Positions 38,856-48,674 of a DNA stretch of 64,000 nucleotides are shown here, one piece after another. The notes beneath the pieces are model-generated. The model made no database searches, was not told where the DNA came from, and saw only the letters and a list, made by a program, of their open reading frames with translations. Source of the DNA: Zymobacter sp047495495 (GTDB lineage: Bacteria > Pseudomonadota > Gammaproteobacteria > Pseudomonadales > Halomonadaceae); contig NZ_CP179930.1 in NCBI RefSeq assembly GCF_047495495.1, positions 2,418,001 through 2,482,000 on the forward strand. The letters are read 5' to 3'. Position 1 is the first letter of the stretch. Each line of letters opens with the position of its first letter. A program made the translations under genes and the position numbers.

Positions 38856-39389
38856 TCAGTCCTGTTCTTGATCCGTATCGCCAACGGCTGCTTCGCTACC
38901 GAATTCTGCGCCCAGCGTGCGAAGCTTTTCAGGATTCTGCAGCACGTCCATCAGCAGCTCTTCGAGCTTGTCGTTGCCGCCCATCTTGTTGCGCAGGTCT
39001 GCCAGCTTGTTGCGAACTTCAAGCAGCTTGCGCAGCGGTTCAACCTGCTTGACCACGTTCTGCGGCTCGAAGTCTTCGAGCGACGTGAAGTTGAGTTCGA
39101 TCGGCAGCTGCGTACCGTCATTGGTCAGCGTGTTGTTAACGCGGTACGTCAGGCGCGGCTTGGTGCCTTTCAGGACGCTATTGAAATTGTCACGGTCGAT
39201 GCTGACGAACTTGCGGTCCTTGAGTTTCGGCGGCGGCGTCAGCGGGTTGCCAGCGTAGTCCCCTACCACACCGACAACGAAAGGCAGTTCTTTCTGTTCC
39301 CGTGCATCCCCGACTTCCACGTCATAAGTGATGTGTACGCGCGGTGCACGTACGCGGCTCAATTTCTGCTGTGTACTTTCTCTAGCCAT
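38856..39389 (-). CDS. tssB: TssB (VipA), T6SS sheath small subunit
   Basis: This 177-residue protein has the TssB core (RVRAPRVHITYDVEVGDA; ELPFVVGVVGDYAGNP; RKFVSIDRDNFN) and the C-terminal helix recognised by ClpV. TssB and TssC always work together, and the two genes are adjacent here. Confidence 0.97.
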   Translation of the reverse strand: MARESTQQKLSRVRAPRVHITYDVEVGDAREQKELPFVVGVVGDYAGNPLTPPPKLKDRKFVSIDRDNFNSVLKGTKPRLTYRVNNTLTNDGTQLPIELNFTSLEDFEPQNVVKQVEPLRKLLEVRNKLADLRNKMGGNDKLEELLMDVLQNPEKLRTLGAEFGSEAAVGDTDQEQD

Positions 39390-39456
39390 AGCGTCACAGA
39401 CCTCATTACGGATAAAGCGTGGTTATATATGTTTTTGAATTCATGAGGGTACCGCA

Positions 39457-40209
39457 TCACAGCGATGCGACGACCCGTTGCAGCCTAAGCTTTAGCTCGT
39501 CTTCGATGGACTCGATGGCACTTTCATCGACCAGCTCTTCGAAGGCATTGTTGCCCGCTATTTCAGTGCTGTTGCGAATCATGTCATCGCTGGGCAGACG
39601 AGACTTCAGCGGTGATCCCAGTACGCAAAGAGGAAGGTCACCAAATTCGCGGACGCGCTCGAAGCCGATAGGGAAACGCAGTCCCAACAGCAACCGCCCT
39701 AGCCCTGCCGTGCGATTGATGCAGAAGAACAGCATCAGATAGTGCACTACGAAACGGTGCAGTTCGGCATTGCTGCGGTTGGGATCGCGCATCAAGCGAC
39801 GGAAGCGTGCTAGTTCGAATCCTTCGAAACCCACAACCCAGCGGGCGGGGTTCAGAATGCGAACGGGCTGACGCAGCCCTTCGACCCGGCGGTCGTATTC
39901 GTAGGGGTACAACACCGGACGGGTATTCATCAGATCCAGCGGCACTTCCAGCTCGTTGATGAGTCCAAAGGGTGCCGTCATAGCGATCTGTTCGTAGAGC
40001 GTCTTGAATTCTTTGAAGGCGTGCTGGCTTTCCCGAGTGCTGCCGCGAGGTGCCCCTTGCAGGAATTCACCGAAAACGCGCTGAGGATTGATCAGCAGTG
40101 AGAGCGTCGACAGATAGTCCGATGCCTGCTGCCGCAGCATGTCCGATACGGCACGCGTCTGCTTGCGCAAGCGAATGAAGGATTCAACGTCAAATGTTTG
40201 CGTCGTCAT
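39457..40209 (-). CDS. T6SS-operon protein of unknown family, upstream of tssB
   Basis: I do not recognise this 250-residue protein. It has no signal peptide or membrane helix, and looks cytoplasmic and mainly helical. Distinct blocks are NPQRVFGEFLQGAPRG, LINELEVPLDLMNTRP, and LFFCINRTAGLGRLLLGLR. The last 30 residues are acidic (EELVDESAIESIEDELKL). It lies 67 bp before tssB and 49 bp after the lipoprotein gene, so it is almost surely part of the operon. The ATG at 40209 was chosen because GAGG stands 7 bp before it, not before the ATG 33 bp upstream. It might be a baseplate or regulatory accessory; that is a guess. Confidence 0.82.
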   Translation of the reverse strand: MTTQTFDVESFIRLRKQTRAVSDMLRQQASDYLSTLSLLINPQRVFGEFLQGAPRGSTRESQHAFKEFKTLYEQIAMTAPFGLINELEVPLDLMNTRPVLYPYEYDRRVEGLRQPVRILNPARWVVGFEGFELARFRRLMRDPNRSNAELHRFVVHYLMLFFCINRTAGLGRLLLGLRFPIGFERVREFGDLPLCVLGSPLKSRLPSDDMIRNSTEIAGNNAFEELVDESAIESIEDELKLRLQRVVASL

Positions 40210-40258
40210 GAGCATGCCTCTATGTCTCACGCACTGAGTCATCTTCTCAGGCGAGTCT

Positions 40259-40705
40259 CTACTTCACGGGTGCCAAGGGAGCCATTCGCCTGAGCTCATG
40301 TGCATGCTCGCTGTCGTGATCTTCCAACGGACTCAAAACGTCCCCCTTCAATTCGAAGGCGCGTTCGGTGGTACGGACAGTGGAAGACTTGACGACAAGG
40401 CGATAGACCGGCGGCTGCGGTTGAAGGTCCTTGGACCAGTCACCCCATGAGGTAGACGTAAAGTTGCCGCCAGGCGCGTCGACATGAGTTTCATTCAGAA
40501 CATAGCCCTTAGGCTCACCGGTCTGAATATCCTGATAAAGGGAGAGATCGGCACCGATAGCCGTGCAGTCGCTGCACGCCAGCGTACCTTTGAAGCGCAT
40601 GACGGGGTCATACGTGATGGTCTGCTCTGCGGGCTTGTCATGACCGGCACAACCGGACAGGAAAAGTACGCACGCAGTAATAGCAGTTATAAAGCGGGCA
40701 TTCAT
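40259..40705 (-). CDS. NlpE-like outer-membrane lipoprotein heading the T6SS operon
   Basis: This 148-residue precursor has a clear lipoprotein signal with LSGC (Cys19). The mature part has an NlpE N-terminal-like motif (FKGTLACSDCTAIGADLSLY), including the CxxC pair, as in the copper/surface-sensing lipoprotein NlpE of the Cpx response. The rest is not recognised. The ATG at 40705 gives a correct signal peptide; the longer frame does not. Being first in the operon, it may be a surface sensor or an extra envelope factor of the T6SS, but no such role is established. Confidence 0.83.
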   Translation of the reverse strand: MNARFITAITACVLFLSGCAGHDKPAEQTITYDPVMRFKGTLACSDCTAIGADLSLYQDIQTGEPKGYVLNETHVDAPGGNFTSTSWGDWSKDLQPQPPVYRLVVKSSTVRTTERAFELKGDVLSPLEDHDSEHAHELRRMAPLAPVK

Positions 40706-41448
40706 GCCTCGTTTACCCCCAAAAAAACCTATGTCGAAGCGCATCAGGCCATGCCATAACGACATGGAAGCCCGTTTCGCAAACAGCATCCGCTACTTTG
40801 AATAATGCACCACCATAATACTTCCGGTTTATTCTACCAGATAGATCTTCAGGACTCTGCCTTGAAATGGCGTGCTGTTAGGTTATCGTCCAGATACCTT
40901 TTCTTGTTCATTTTTTTCCAAGAACGGTAATTAAGACAAAATGCGATATGGTTTGTAAAGGTTGAAAATGAAGAAACCAACATCTTTTCCATATCGCCCA
41001 TCATGCACCATTCATTATCAATGGGTTATGAATGCGTCATCGCACCGCAATGCTACACCACATACGTTGCGATTAGATTCATCCATCATGCACCAGACAT
41101 AATAAACAACGATAAAACACGCTGAGCATACACTTCATACTTATTTCTTATCATTTTGCTCAGGTATTGTTGTCAAGCGCATTTAACGTACACACCACGC
41201 AGGCCCATAAAGGGCATCTCACCGCCTCACTCATTACCATAACGATAACAAATAATCCGCCATTACTGGCCACCACGGTAAGGAAGCGTCAACTCGACGT
41301 TTCCATGATCACTGCTATCTTAAAGACGGAGGAAGCAACAACGCACCCCATCTCTTACTGCCAGCCCATTGAAAGGCAGACCATCACGCCATATCGCGTT
41401 GGCATGGTCAGCTTTTACACGTCATAACGGCCAGGATAACGAGCGCTT
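40706..41448. other. 743-bp divergent regulatory region between the T6SS operon and the LysR gene
   Basis: There is no gene here. The DNA is AT-rich and must contain the T6SS operon promoter on the minus strand and the lysR promoter on the plus strand. A 13-mer (CCATCATGCACCA) occurs at 40998-41010 and 41083-41095, exactly 85 bp apart, with a shorter copy (ATGCACCA) at 40805-40812; these may be protein-binding sites. A weak plus-strand promoter (TTGGCA at 41399, 18-bp spacer, CATAAC at 41423) could serve lysR. I find no convincing promoter for the T6SS operon. Confidence 0.5.
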
Positions 41449-42393
41449 ATGAGCACAGCACGCCCCCAGAGGTTCAGTGGCTTAAAGGGCTACATCGACC
41501 GCAGAATGACCATCAAGCACCTTCGCATACTGACGGCCATTGCCCGCTACGGAAAGCTGTCCGAAGCGGCGCACAGCCTCAATACGACCACCTCCAACGT
41601 TTCGAAGACACTGAAGGAAATCGACGAATTCATTGGCGAGCGCTTATTCGTTCGTCATAACGGCATGTTCAAGGAAACTGAGCGTTCGCGGCACCTGCTC
41701 ACGCTGGCCAACGATATTTTTTCGGCCATGGATCGTACCAAGGAGCGACTTGATCAGCATCCACCGCTTCATCCCCATACCACGATCATGATCGGCTATT
41801 ACCGTACGCTGATGAGCGGTCGCGCCCACACGCTATGGAACAAGCTAGTGCTGACAGAACGCTCGTCCAGCGTGATGCTGACACGTCTGTCTCCCAGCGA
41901 TCTACGCCATCAGGAGAGCTCACGCCAAGATTTCGACATCATCCTGTCCAGCAGCGACCTGCGCCCCTTCCTGCACTTTCCGGAATGGCATCTCATCACA
42001 CGCCCGCTGCAGGATCTCGTCTTTATGACCAGCGAGCAGCATCGCACAACTCTGCCACGCAGCTTCTTTCTGCCGGCCTGCTCGGAAAGCGTCAACCAAG
42101 TACTGACGCACTACATCCACAAATACTTTCCCGATCACGAATCCATCAGCTATTACGATTCGCTGCACTCGATCCTCGAAGTACTGGAACATCCCGGCGC
42201 CTGCATCGCCGCAGAGCGGCTTGATAGCCAGCAGATAGCACAGTCGGTTCCTATCCGCGTAATTCAGTCCATGAATCACCACGGCCTGCACTATCAGGCT
42301 GCTCTCAATGTCGGGCTGCTCGAACGCAAAGGCCTGCTGGATGACATGGATGCACTGCTACGCGAGATCGCCATCGCCGAGCAAGCAAACTAA
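41449..42393 (+). CDS. LysR-family transcriptional regulator
   Basis: This 314-residue protein has the LysR helix-turn-helix at about residues 20-80 (TIKHLRILTAIARYGKLSEAA, with the recognition helix in TTSNVSKTLKEIDEF), followed by a linker helix and a divergent effector-binding domain. The region 20-80 lies unusually far in, so the real start could be the ATG at 41506 (MTIKHLRIL), but that has a poor ribosome site. It diverges from the T6SS operon across 743 bp and converges on mdtC. Regulation of the divergent T6SS operon is plausible for a LysR protein but not shown. The ligand is unknown. Confidence 0.9.
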   Translation: MSTARPQRFSGLKGYIDRRMTIKHLRILTAIARYGKLSEAAHSLNTTTSNVSKTLKEIDEFIGERLFVRHNGMFKETERSRHLLTLANDIFSAMDRTKERLDQHPPLHPHTTIMIGYYRTLMSGRAHTLWNKLVLTERSSSVMLTRLSPSDLRHQESSRQDFDIILSSSDLRPFLHFPEWHLITRPLQDLVFMTSEQHRTTLPRSFFLPACSESVNQVLTHYIHKYFPDHESISYYDSLHSILEVLEHPGACIAAERLDSQQIAQSVPIRVIQSMNHHGLHYQAALNVGLLERKGLLDDMDALLREIAIAEQAN

Positions 42394-42426
42394 CACTCCC
42401 TGCCTACCAGCGATGGCATTCGTTCA

Positions 42427-45400
42427 TTACTGTGCTGGGCGGATGCGCAGCCAAAGCCGTAGCAACCACTGCTCGAAGCGCGCCATGTACAGATAAATGA
42501 CCGGCGTTGTGTAGAGCGTCAGCAACTGGCTGACCACTAGCCCACCCGCAATCGCAATACCCAGCGGCCGCCGTAGATCCGCACTGCCGCCGCTTTCAAG
42601 CATCAACGGCAGCGCACCACAGAACGCCGCCAGCGACGTCATCATGATGGGACGCAGACGCTGGCGGCAGGCTTCCGTGATCGCCCGCTCTTCGGAGATA
42701 TGCTGCTGGCGACGATGCGCAAGGGCAAAGTCGACCAGCATGATCGCGTTCTTCTTGACGATCCCCATCAACAGCAGGATGCCGATAAAGCTGATCAGAG
42801 ACAGCCGTGTTCCCGTGATGTCGATCAACAACAGCGCGCCAAGTCCAGCAGAAGGCAGCGTTGAAAGAATCGTCAGCGGATGGACCAGGCTTTCATACAG
42901 CACGCCCAGTACGATGTACATTGTCAGTAACGCCACTACCAGCAACAGAGGCAACGCCGATGACGACTGCTGGAACATTTTCTGCGAACCACCGAAGCCC
43001 GACTTGATCTTGTCAGGCAGGCCTATCTTGGTCATGGTCTGCTGGATGTCATCCTGTACGTCATTGAGCGTAACACCGGGCACCAAGTTGAAGGCGATCA
43101 CCATCGTCGCCATCTGATCCTCATGATCAACAGACGTCGCGGCACTCCCCGTTTCAATGTGGGCGAATGCCGACAGCGGAATGCGTTGACCGTCATCGTT
43201 GATGACTGACAGCATATCCAGCACTTCGGGCTCTGCGGTCCATGCAGGCGCCAGTCCCATAATGACATGGTATTCATTCATCACTTCATGACGAGTGGCC
43301 ACTTGGGTCTGCCCGAAGGCATTGCCAAGGAAGTCGTCGATGTCCGCCATATTGACGCCGTATCGCTCTGCTTGAGTACGATCGACGATCAACCGTACTT
43401 CTCGTCCGCGAGCGGTACTGTCGTTTTCAAACCCGGTCAGCGAAGGCAGCTTTCTCAATGCAGCATCAACCTTGGGCGTCCATTCACGCAGCAGAGCCAG
43501 ATCATCGGATTGCAGAGTGAACTGGTATGCCGCATTAGCACTGCGCCCACCCGACATCAGGTCTTGCATGGAGCGCAAGTTGAACTCGACGCCCGGTTTC
43601 AGCTTGCTCAAGCGCGCCGTCAGACGCTGCACGACCTGATCGGCCGTCGCGTCACGCTCACTGATCGGCTTGAGCTGGATGATGTAGCTGGCGGTATTAC
43701 GCGAACCAAAGCCCCCGCTACCCGTCGATGACACCACGTGTTCAATGGCGGGGTCCTTTCGCACCTCTTCATTGAACTGATTGACGATCGGAATCAGCGC
43801 CTGTGATGAGGTGGCCTGATCAGCACGCAGACGCCCCATCAGAACGCCGGTGTCCTGCGAGGGGAAGAATTCCTTCTCGACACGGGTCACGAAATAGCCC
43901 ATCAACACAATGGTGCCCAGAAAACCACACAGCACCAGACGGCGATGCTTTAAGGCCCACCCCAACGAACGCATATAGCCGTGGGTCATCCCCTGCCCCA
44001 AACGCACCACCATGTCATGAAGACGCGCCAGAGTGCGCTGACGCGTGTACAGCGGTTTGGAATGGTCGGGATCCTTCAGCAAGCGTGCGCACAGCATCGG
44101 GGTCAGTGTCAACGACACCAGCAGTGAGATAATCAAGGCGATGCAGAGGGTCATCGCAAACTCGCGGAAAAGCTTGCCGATCATGTCGGAGTTCAGCAGG
44201 ATCGGGAGGAATACCGCTATCAGCGAGAGAGTCATCGCCATGACGGTAAAGCCAATTTCGCGCGCGCCTTCGATAGCCGCCTGCAACCGCCCTTTTCCCA
44301 TTTCGCGATGACGAATGACGTTTTCGAGCACCACAATGGCATCGTCGACCACGAACCCCGTGGCAATGATCATCGCCATGAGTGACAGGTTGTCGAGACT
44401 GTACCCCAGCAGATAGGTGATGGCGCAGGTACCCACCAGAGACAACGGCAACGTACAAGCGGGAATAAACACCGCCCGCCAGTTGCGCAAAAAGAGATAG
44501 ACAATAAAGACAACCAGCACGATAGAAGCCAGTAGCGCTTCTTCGGTGGCGCGCAGCGATTCCTGCACGCCACCGGAACGATCCAACACCGTGTGGATCT
44601 GAACGCCTTCCGGCATCAGGGCCTTGAGCTGAGGCGTGAGCGCTTTGAGGCGTTCGACAGTCTCAATGATATTGGCCCCTGCTGCACGCGACGCGCCGAT
44701 GATGACCGCCGGACGCCCGTTGTAGTAACCGTTGCTGTACAGTGTTTCCCCGCCGTCATACACATGCGCTACATCGCCCAAACGCACGGCAGCACCATCG
44801 TGCCACGCGACGATCACATCCCGCAGCTTCACCGCGTCCACTTGCTGGGCATTGGTGCTAATCCACCACTGCCGTTCGTCGCCCTGCAGCACGCCTACAG
44901 GCTTATCCGGCAGCGCATTGTTGATCGCACTCTTGACGGTGGTGAGTGCTATGCCTTGCTGTTCCAACAGCAGCGGTTCGATATCAACCCTGATCCCGGG
45001 TGCCGCGCCCCCGTAGATCGACGTTCCCCCGACCCCATTGACCTGCGCCATCTTGGGCTGCAGCACGCTGTTCACTAAGTCGTAGAGCTGAGGCTGCGTC
45101 ATGATGTCGGATGTCAACGCCAGCATCATGATGGGAGCGCCGCTCGGGTTCATCTTTTGATAGCTGGGACGCGAGGTCATACCGCTCGGCAGCAAGCTTT
45201 GAGCAGCATTGAGCGCAGCCTGGACGTCACGCGCGGCGCTATCGACATCGCGATCCATATCGAACTGCATGATGATGCGCGTACTGCCCTGACTACTGGT
45301 CGAGGTCAGCTCGTTGACGCCAGATATCTTGCCCAGCGCGCGCTCCAGCGGAGCCGCCACGGACGACGACATCGTTTCAGGGCTTGCCCCAGACAGTGAA

Positions 45401-45546
45401 GCGCGCACCATGATGACGGGGAAGTCGATCTGAGGCAGCGGCGACACCGGCATCAGAGAGAAACCCAGCAGCCCCAGCAGCAGCACTGACAGGCTACTGA
45501 GGATGGTCAGGACAGGGCGAGTGATGAAGAGCGCTACGCCTTTCAT
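42427..45546 (-). CDS. mdtC: RND efflux pump, MdtC-type inner-membrane transporter
   Basis: This 1,039-residue RND transporter begins ALFITRPVLTILSSLSVLLLG and has two large periplasmic loops and twelve predicted helices. MdtB and MdtC form a heterotrimer (2:1) that exports bile salts, novobiocin and other amphiphiles using the proton gradient. It overlaps mdtB by 4 bp and is last in the operon; no outer-membrane factor or BaeSR genes are visible in the window. The order mdtA-mdtB-mdtC and the different N-termini distinguish it from a single RND pump. Confidence 0.92.
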   Translation of the reverse strand: MKGVALFITRPVLTILSSLSVLLLGLLGFSLMPVSPLPQIDFPVIMVRASLSGASPETMSSSVAAPLERALGKISGVNELTSTSSQGSTRIIMQFDMDRDVDSAARDVQAALNAAQSLLPSGMTSRPSYQKMNPSGAPIMMLALTSDIMTQPQLYDLVNSVLQPKMAQVNGVGGTSIYGGAAPGIRVDIEPLLLEQQGIALTTVKSAINNALPDKPVGVLQGDERQWWISTNAQQVDAVKLRDVIVAWHDGAAVRLGDVAHVYDGGETLYSNGYYNGRPAVIIGASRAAGANIIETVERLKALTPQLKALMPEGVQIHTVLDRSGGVQESLRATEEALLASIVLVVFIVYLFLRNWRAVFIPACTLPLSLVGTCAITYLLGYSLDNLSLMAMIIATGFVVDDAIVVLENVIRHREMGKGRLQAAIEGAREIGFTVMAMTLSLIAVFLPILLNSDMIGKLFREFAMTLCIALIISLLVSLTLTPMLCARLLKDPDHSKPLYTRQRTLARLHDMVVRLGQGMTHGYMRSLGWALKHRRLVLCGFLGTIVLMGYFVTRVEKEFFPSQDTGVLMGRLRADQATSSQALIPIVNQFNEEVRKDPAIEHVVSSTGSGGFGSRNTASYIIQLKPISERDATADQVVQRLTARLSKLKPGVEFNLRSMQDLMSGGRSANAAYQFTLQSDDLALLREWTPKVDAALRKLPSLTGFENDSTARGREVRLIVDRTQAERYGVNMADIDDFLGNAFGQTQVATRHEVMNEYHVIMGLAPAWTAEPEVLDMLSVINDDGQRIPLSAFAHIETGSAATSVDHEDQMATMVIAFNLVPGVTLNDVQDDIQQTMTKIGLPDKIKSGFGGSQKMFQQSSSALPLLLVVALLTMYIVLGVLYESLVHPLTILSTLPSAGLGALLLIDITGTRLSLISFIGILLLMGIVKKNAIMLVDFALAHRRQQHISEERAITEACRQRLRPIMMTSLAAFCGALPLMLESGGSADLRRPLGIAIAGGLVVSQLLTLYTTPVIYLYMARFEQWLLRLWLRIRPAQ

Positions 45547-48500
45547 TCGGCCTCCTGTTCAACGCGACGATAGCGTTGAGCGATCCGGTCGAAGAACAGA
45601 TAGATCACAGGCGTTGTATAAAGCGTCAGCAGCTGGCTCAGACTGAGGCCACCAACGATGGCCAGCCCCAACGGACGGCGCAACTCACCACCGGTACCCG
45701 TGGCCAGCATCAAAGGCAAGGCACCGAACAGCGCCGCCAGCGTCGTCATCATAATTGGACGAAAACGCAGCAGGCAGGCGCGGTGAATGGCCTCGTGCGC
45801 CGTCATGCCCATATGGCGTTCGCCCTCAAGAGCAAAGTCGACCAACATGATCGCATTCTTTTTCACGATCCCGATCAACAGAATCAACCCGATCAATGCA
45901 ATCAGTGAGAAGTCGGTATCCGTGAACATCAGCGCCAAGAAAGCCCCGATGGCCGCTGAAGGCAGCGTCGACAAAATCGTTATCGGATGGATGAAGCTTT
46001 CATACAGCACGCCCAGCACAACGTACATGGTCAGCACGGCCACCACGATCAACCACAGCATGTTATCGCTGATATGGCTGAAGGCCGACATGACCCCTTG
46101 ATAGTTGAGCGATAAGGTTTCCGGCAGACCGATATCTGTAGCCGCTGCGCGAATCGCCGCCTGAGCATCTTCAAGCGAGTAGCCATCGGCCAGCGCAAAC
46201 GACACCGTCACGGCGGGCAACTGATCCAAACGAGTGTACTGCTGGTAGCCCACGCGCTGCTCGACCTTCACCAGCTGCGTTAGCGGCACCATGACGGTAT
46301 TGCCGTTGGTATCCGTCGTACTACCCGCCAGACGAATATGTTCGAGGTCAGATGGCATCTGTCGATACGCTGACGCCACGCGCAGCACCACACGATACTG
46401 GTTAGCCTGGGTGAAGATCGTCGAGATTAAGCGCTGCCCATAGGCATCGTAGAGCGCACTTTGAATATCAGCGACAGTGATGCCATAGCGTGCTGCCTGC
46501 GCACGATCAATGGTCAACGCCAGCACGGGAGCACTGTTCTGCAGGTTATCCGTCACATCCAGAATGGCTGGTTGCTTCTGCAGTGCTTCGCGCAAGCGCG
46601 GCATCCACTGCGCCAGCGTTTCGCGCTGGACGGCGTCTAGCGTGAACTGATACGGCAGCGGCGTAGTGATCGCATCCACACTCAGATCCTGCCCTGGCGC
46701 AAACCAGACCTTGACGCCCATCAGCTGATCATTCAGTGCGCGCAAGCGTGACGCCACCTGTTCGGCACTTTCACCGCGCTCGTCATAAGAGCGCAATGCA
46801 ATCTGCAATCGTCCAGTGTTGAGCGACTCATTAGTACCATCAACGCCAATGATTGAACTTACTGATTCCACCGCGGGGTCTTTCAACAGCTGTGCAACCA
46901 CACGCCCTTGGCGACGTTCCATTTCAGCAAACGAAACGTCCTGCGGCGCCACCACTGTCGCGCGGATCAACCCCGTATCCTGCGCGGGGAAAAAGCCTTT
47001 GGGAATAATGACGTACATAATCCCCGTCAATACCACACACCCCACTGCGACAGCCAGCGTGGCTAGCTGATGCCCGAATACCCATTGCAATGATCGGTCA
47101 TAGACGGCCGTCAACCGCTCGAACTGTGCCATAGGCCAGTCAAGCAGCCGCCCCATGATGCCTTTTCGTGCCGTTTCATGATGCGTGATCTCGCGCTTGC
47201 GCAGCAGCCAGGCACACAGCATGGGCGTCAACGTCAGCGAGACCACCATGGACACCAGAATGGCGACCGCCAGCGTAATGGAGAACTCCCGGAACAAACG
47301 CCCAACAACGTCCCCCATGAACAGCAGAGGAATGAGCACGGCCACCAGCGAGAGCGTCAGGGAGATAATGGTGAAGCCAATCTGACCGGCCCCATTGATG
47401 GCGGCCTGCATGGGTGATTCCCCCTCATCCTCCATGCGGCGCTGAATGTTTTCGACCATGACGATCGCATCATCGATAACGAACCCGGTTGCAATCGTCA
47501 GTGCCATCAACGTCAGTGTATTCAGGCTAAAGTCCGCGAGGTACATCACCCCAAACGTCACGATCAGCGACAGAGGCACTGCAACACCGGGGATCAGCGT
47601 GGCCCCCAATGTACGCAGAAAGACCAGACACACCACGACCACCAGCACAATGGACAACAGCAAGTCCACTTCGACATCGTGAATGGACGAACGAATGGTC
47701 TGAGTACGATCATTGATCACATCAAGGTGAACAGACGCCGGCAGCGACGCCTGTAAGGAAGGCAGCAGTGCTTTGACCCGGTCAACCACCTCAATCACAT
47801 TGGCCCCAGGCTGGCGCTGAATATTGACCACGATGGCTTTCTGGCCGTTGGCCCATGCCGACAGATATTCGTTCTCAGGCGCACGTGCGAGTGTCGCCAC
47901 GTCACCCAGCTTGAGAACGTTTTGGTTTTCATACTTCAGTACGATGCCCGCATAGTCGTCAGCACTCTGCAACTGATCATTGGCGGCCAGCGTCATCGCA
48001 TGCTCCGGCCCATCCAAACCACCCTTAGAGCCATTGACGTTGCTGTTGGACACAGCGGTACGCACATTTTCCATCGTCAGGCCATGAGCAGCCAGCTTGA
48101 CGGGGTCGATCTGGATGCCAACAGAGGGACGCTGCCCCCCTTCAAGACTGACCAACCCCACTCCGCTGACCTGAGACAGCTTCAGCGCAATGCGGTTATT
48201 CAAGACATCCTGCACTTCGGTCAACGGCAAAGAAGATGACGTTGCAGCCAATGACAACACTGCGGTGTCTGTCGGATTAACCTTGGTATACGTGGGGCGA
48301 GAAGGAAGATCGGAAGGAAGGTTAGCCTCGGCAGCATCCAGTGCACTTTGCACCTCTTGCTCTGCCGTATCCATCGAGGTTTCAAGCGAGAACGTCAGCG
48401 TAATGACCGATGCTCCACCGCTACTGGTGGTGTACATCTGCGACAGCCCCGAAATCTGCCCTAGCTCACGCTCAAGGGGAGCCGTCACCGTCGTCGACAT

Positions 48501-48674
48501 GACGTCTGGCCCCGCCCCTGGGTACTGCGTCACGATCTGCAACGTAGGATAATCGACCTGGGGCAGCGCCGAGACCGAGAGCAAGCGGTACGAGAAGCCC
48601 CCCAAGCACAGCGCTGCTAGGGTCAGCAGCAAGGTCGCTATCGGGCGACGGATAAAGAGCGTCGATACATTCAT
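45543..48674 (-). CDS. mdtB: RND efflux pump, MdtB-type inner-membrane transporter
   Basis: This 1,043-residue RND transporter starts LFIRRPIATLLLTLAALCLGG, a typical MdtB beginning, and contains PVSALPQVDYPT-like porter-domain sequence and the conserved LTLMALTIATGFVIDDAIVMVEN helix with its two proton-relay acidic residues. It partners MdtC. Starts and stops with both neighbours overlap by 4 bp. Confidence 0.92.
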   Translation of the reverse strand: MNVSTLFIRRPIATLLLTLAALCLGGFSYRLLSVSALPQVDYPTLQIVTQYPGAGPDVMSTTVTAPLERELGQISGLSQMYTTSSGGASVITLTFSLETSMDTAEQEVQSALDAAEANLPSDLPSRPTYTKVNPTDTAVLSLAATSSSLPLTEVQDVLNNRIALKLSQVSGVGLVSLEGGQRPSVGIQIDPVKLAAHGLTMENVRTAVSNSNVNGSKGGLDGPEHAMTLAANDQLQSADDYAGIVLKYENQNVLKLGDVATLARAPENEYLSAWANGQKAIVVNIQRQPGANVIEVVDRVKALLPSLQASLPASVHLDVINDRTQTIRSSIHDVEVDLLLSIVLVVVVCLVFLRTLGATLIPGVAVPLSLIVTFGVMYLADFSLNTLTLMALTIATGFVIDDAIVMVENIQRRMEDEGESPMQAAINGAGQIGFTIISLTLSLVAVLIPLLFMGDVVGRLFREFSITLAVAILVSMVVSLTLTPMLCAWLLRKREITHHETARKGIMGRLLDWPMAQFERLTAVYDRSLQWVFGHQLATLAVAVGCVVLTGIMYVIIPKGFFPAQDTGLIRATVVAPQDVSFAEMERRQGRVVAQLLKDPAVESVSSIIGVDGTNESLNTGRLQIALRSYDERGESAEQVASRLRALNDQLMGVKVWFAPGQDLSVDAITTPLPYQFTLDAVQRETLAQWMPRLREALQKQPAILDVTDNLQNSAPVLALTIDRAQAARYGITVADIQSALYDAYGQRLISTIFTQANQYRVVLRVASAYRQMPSDLEHIRLAGSTTDTNGNTVMVPLTQLVKVEQRVGYQQYTRLDQLPAVTVSFALADGYSLEDAQAAIRAAATDIGLPETLSLNYQGVMSAFSHISDNMLWLIVVAVLTMYVVLGVLYESFIHPITILSTLPSAAIGAFLALMFTDTDFSLIALIGLILLIGIVKKNAIMLVDFALEGERHMGMTAHEAIHRACLLRFRPIMMTTLAALFGALPLMLATGTGGELRRPLGLAIVGGLSLSQLLTLYTTPVIYLFFDRIAQRYRRVEQEAE

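Noticed and set aside
17362..40705. T6SS locus as a recent genomic island
   Set aside because: No integrase, tRNA junction, direct repeats or obvious change of base composition in the coding parts was seen at either side; this cannot be excluded without a genome comparison.
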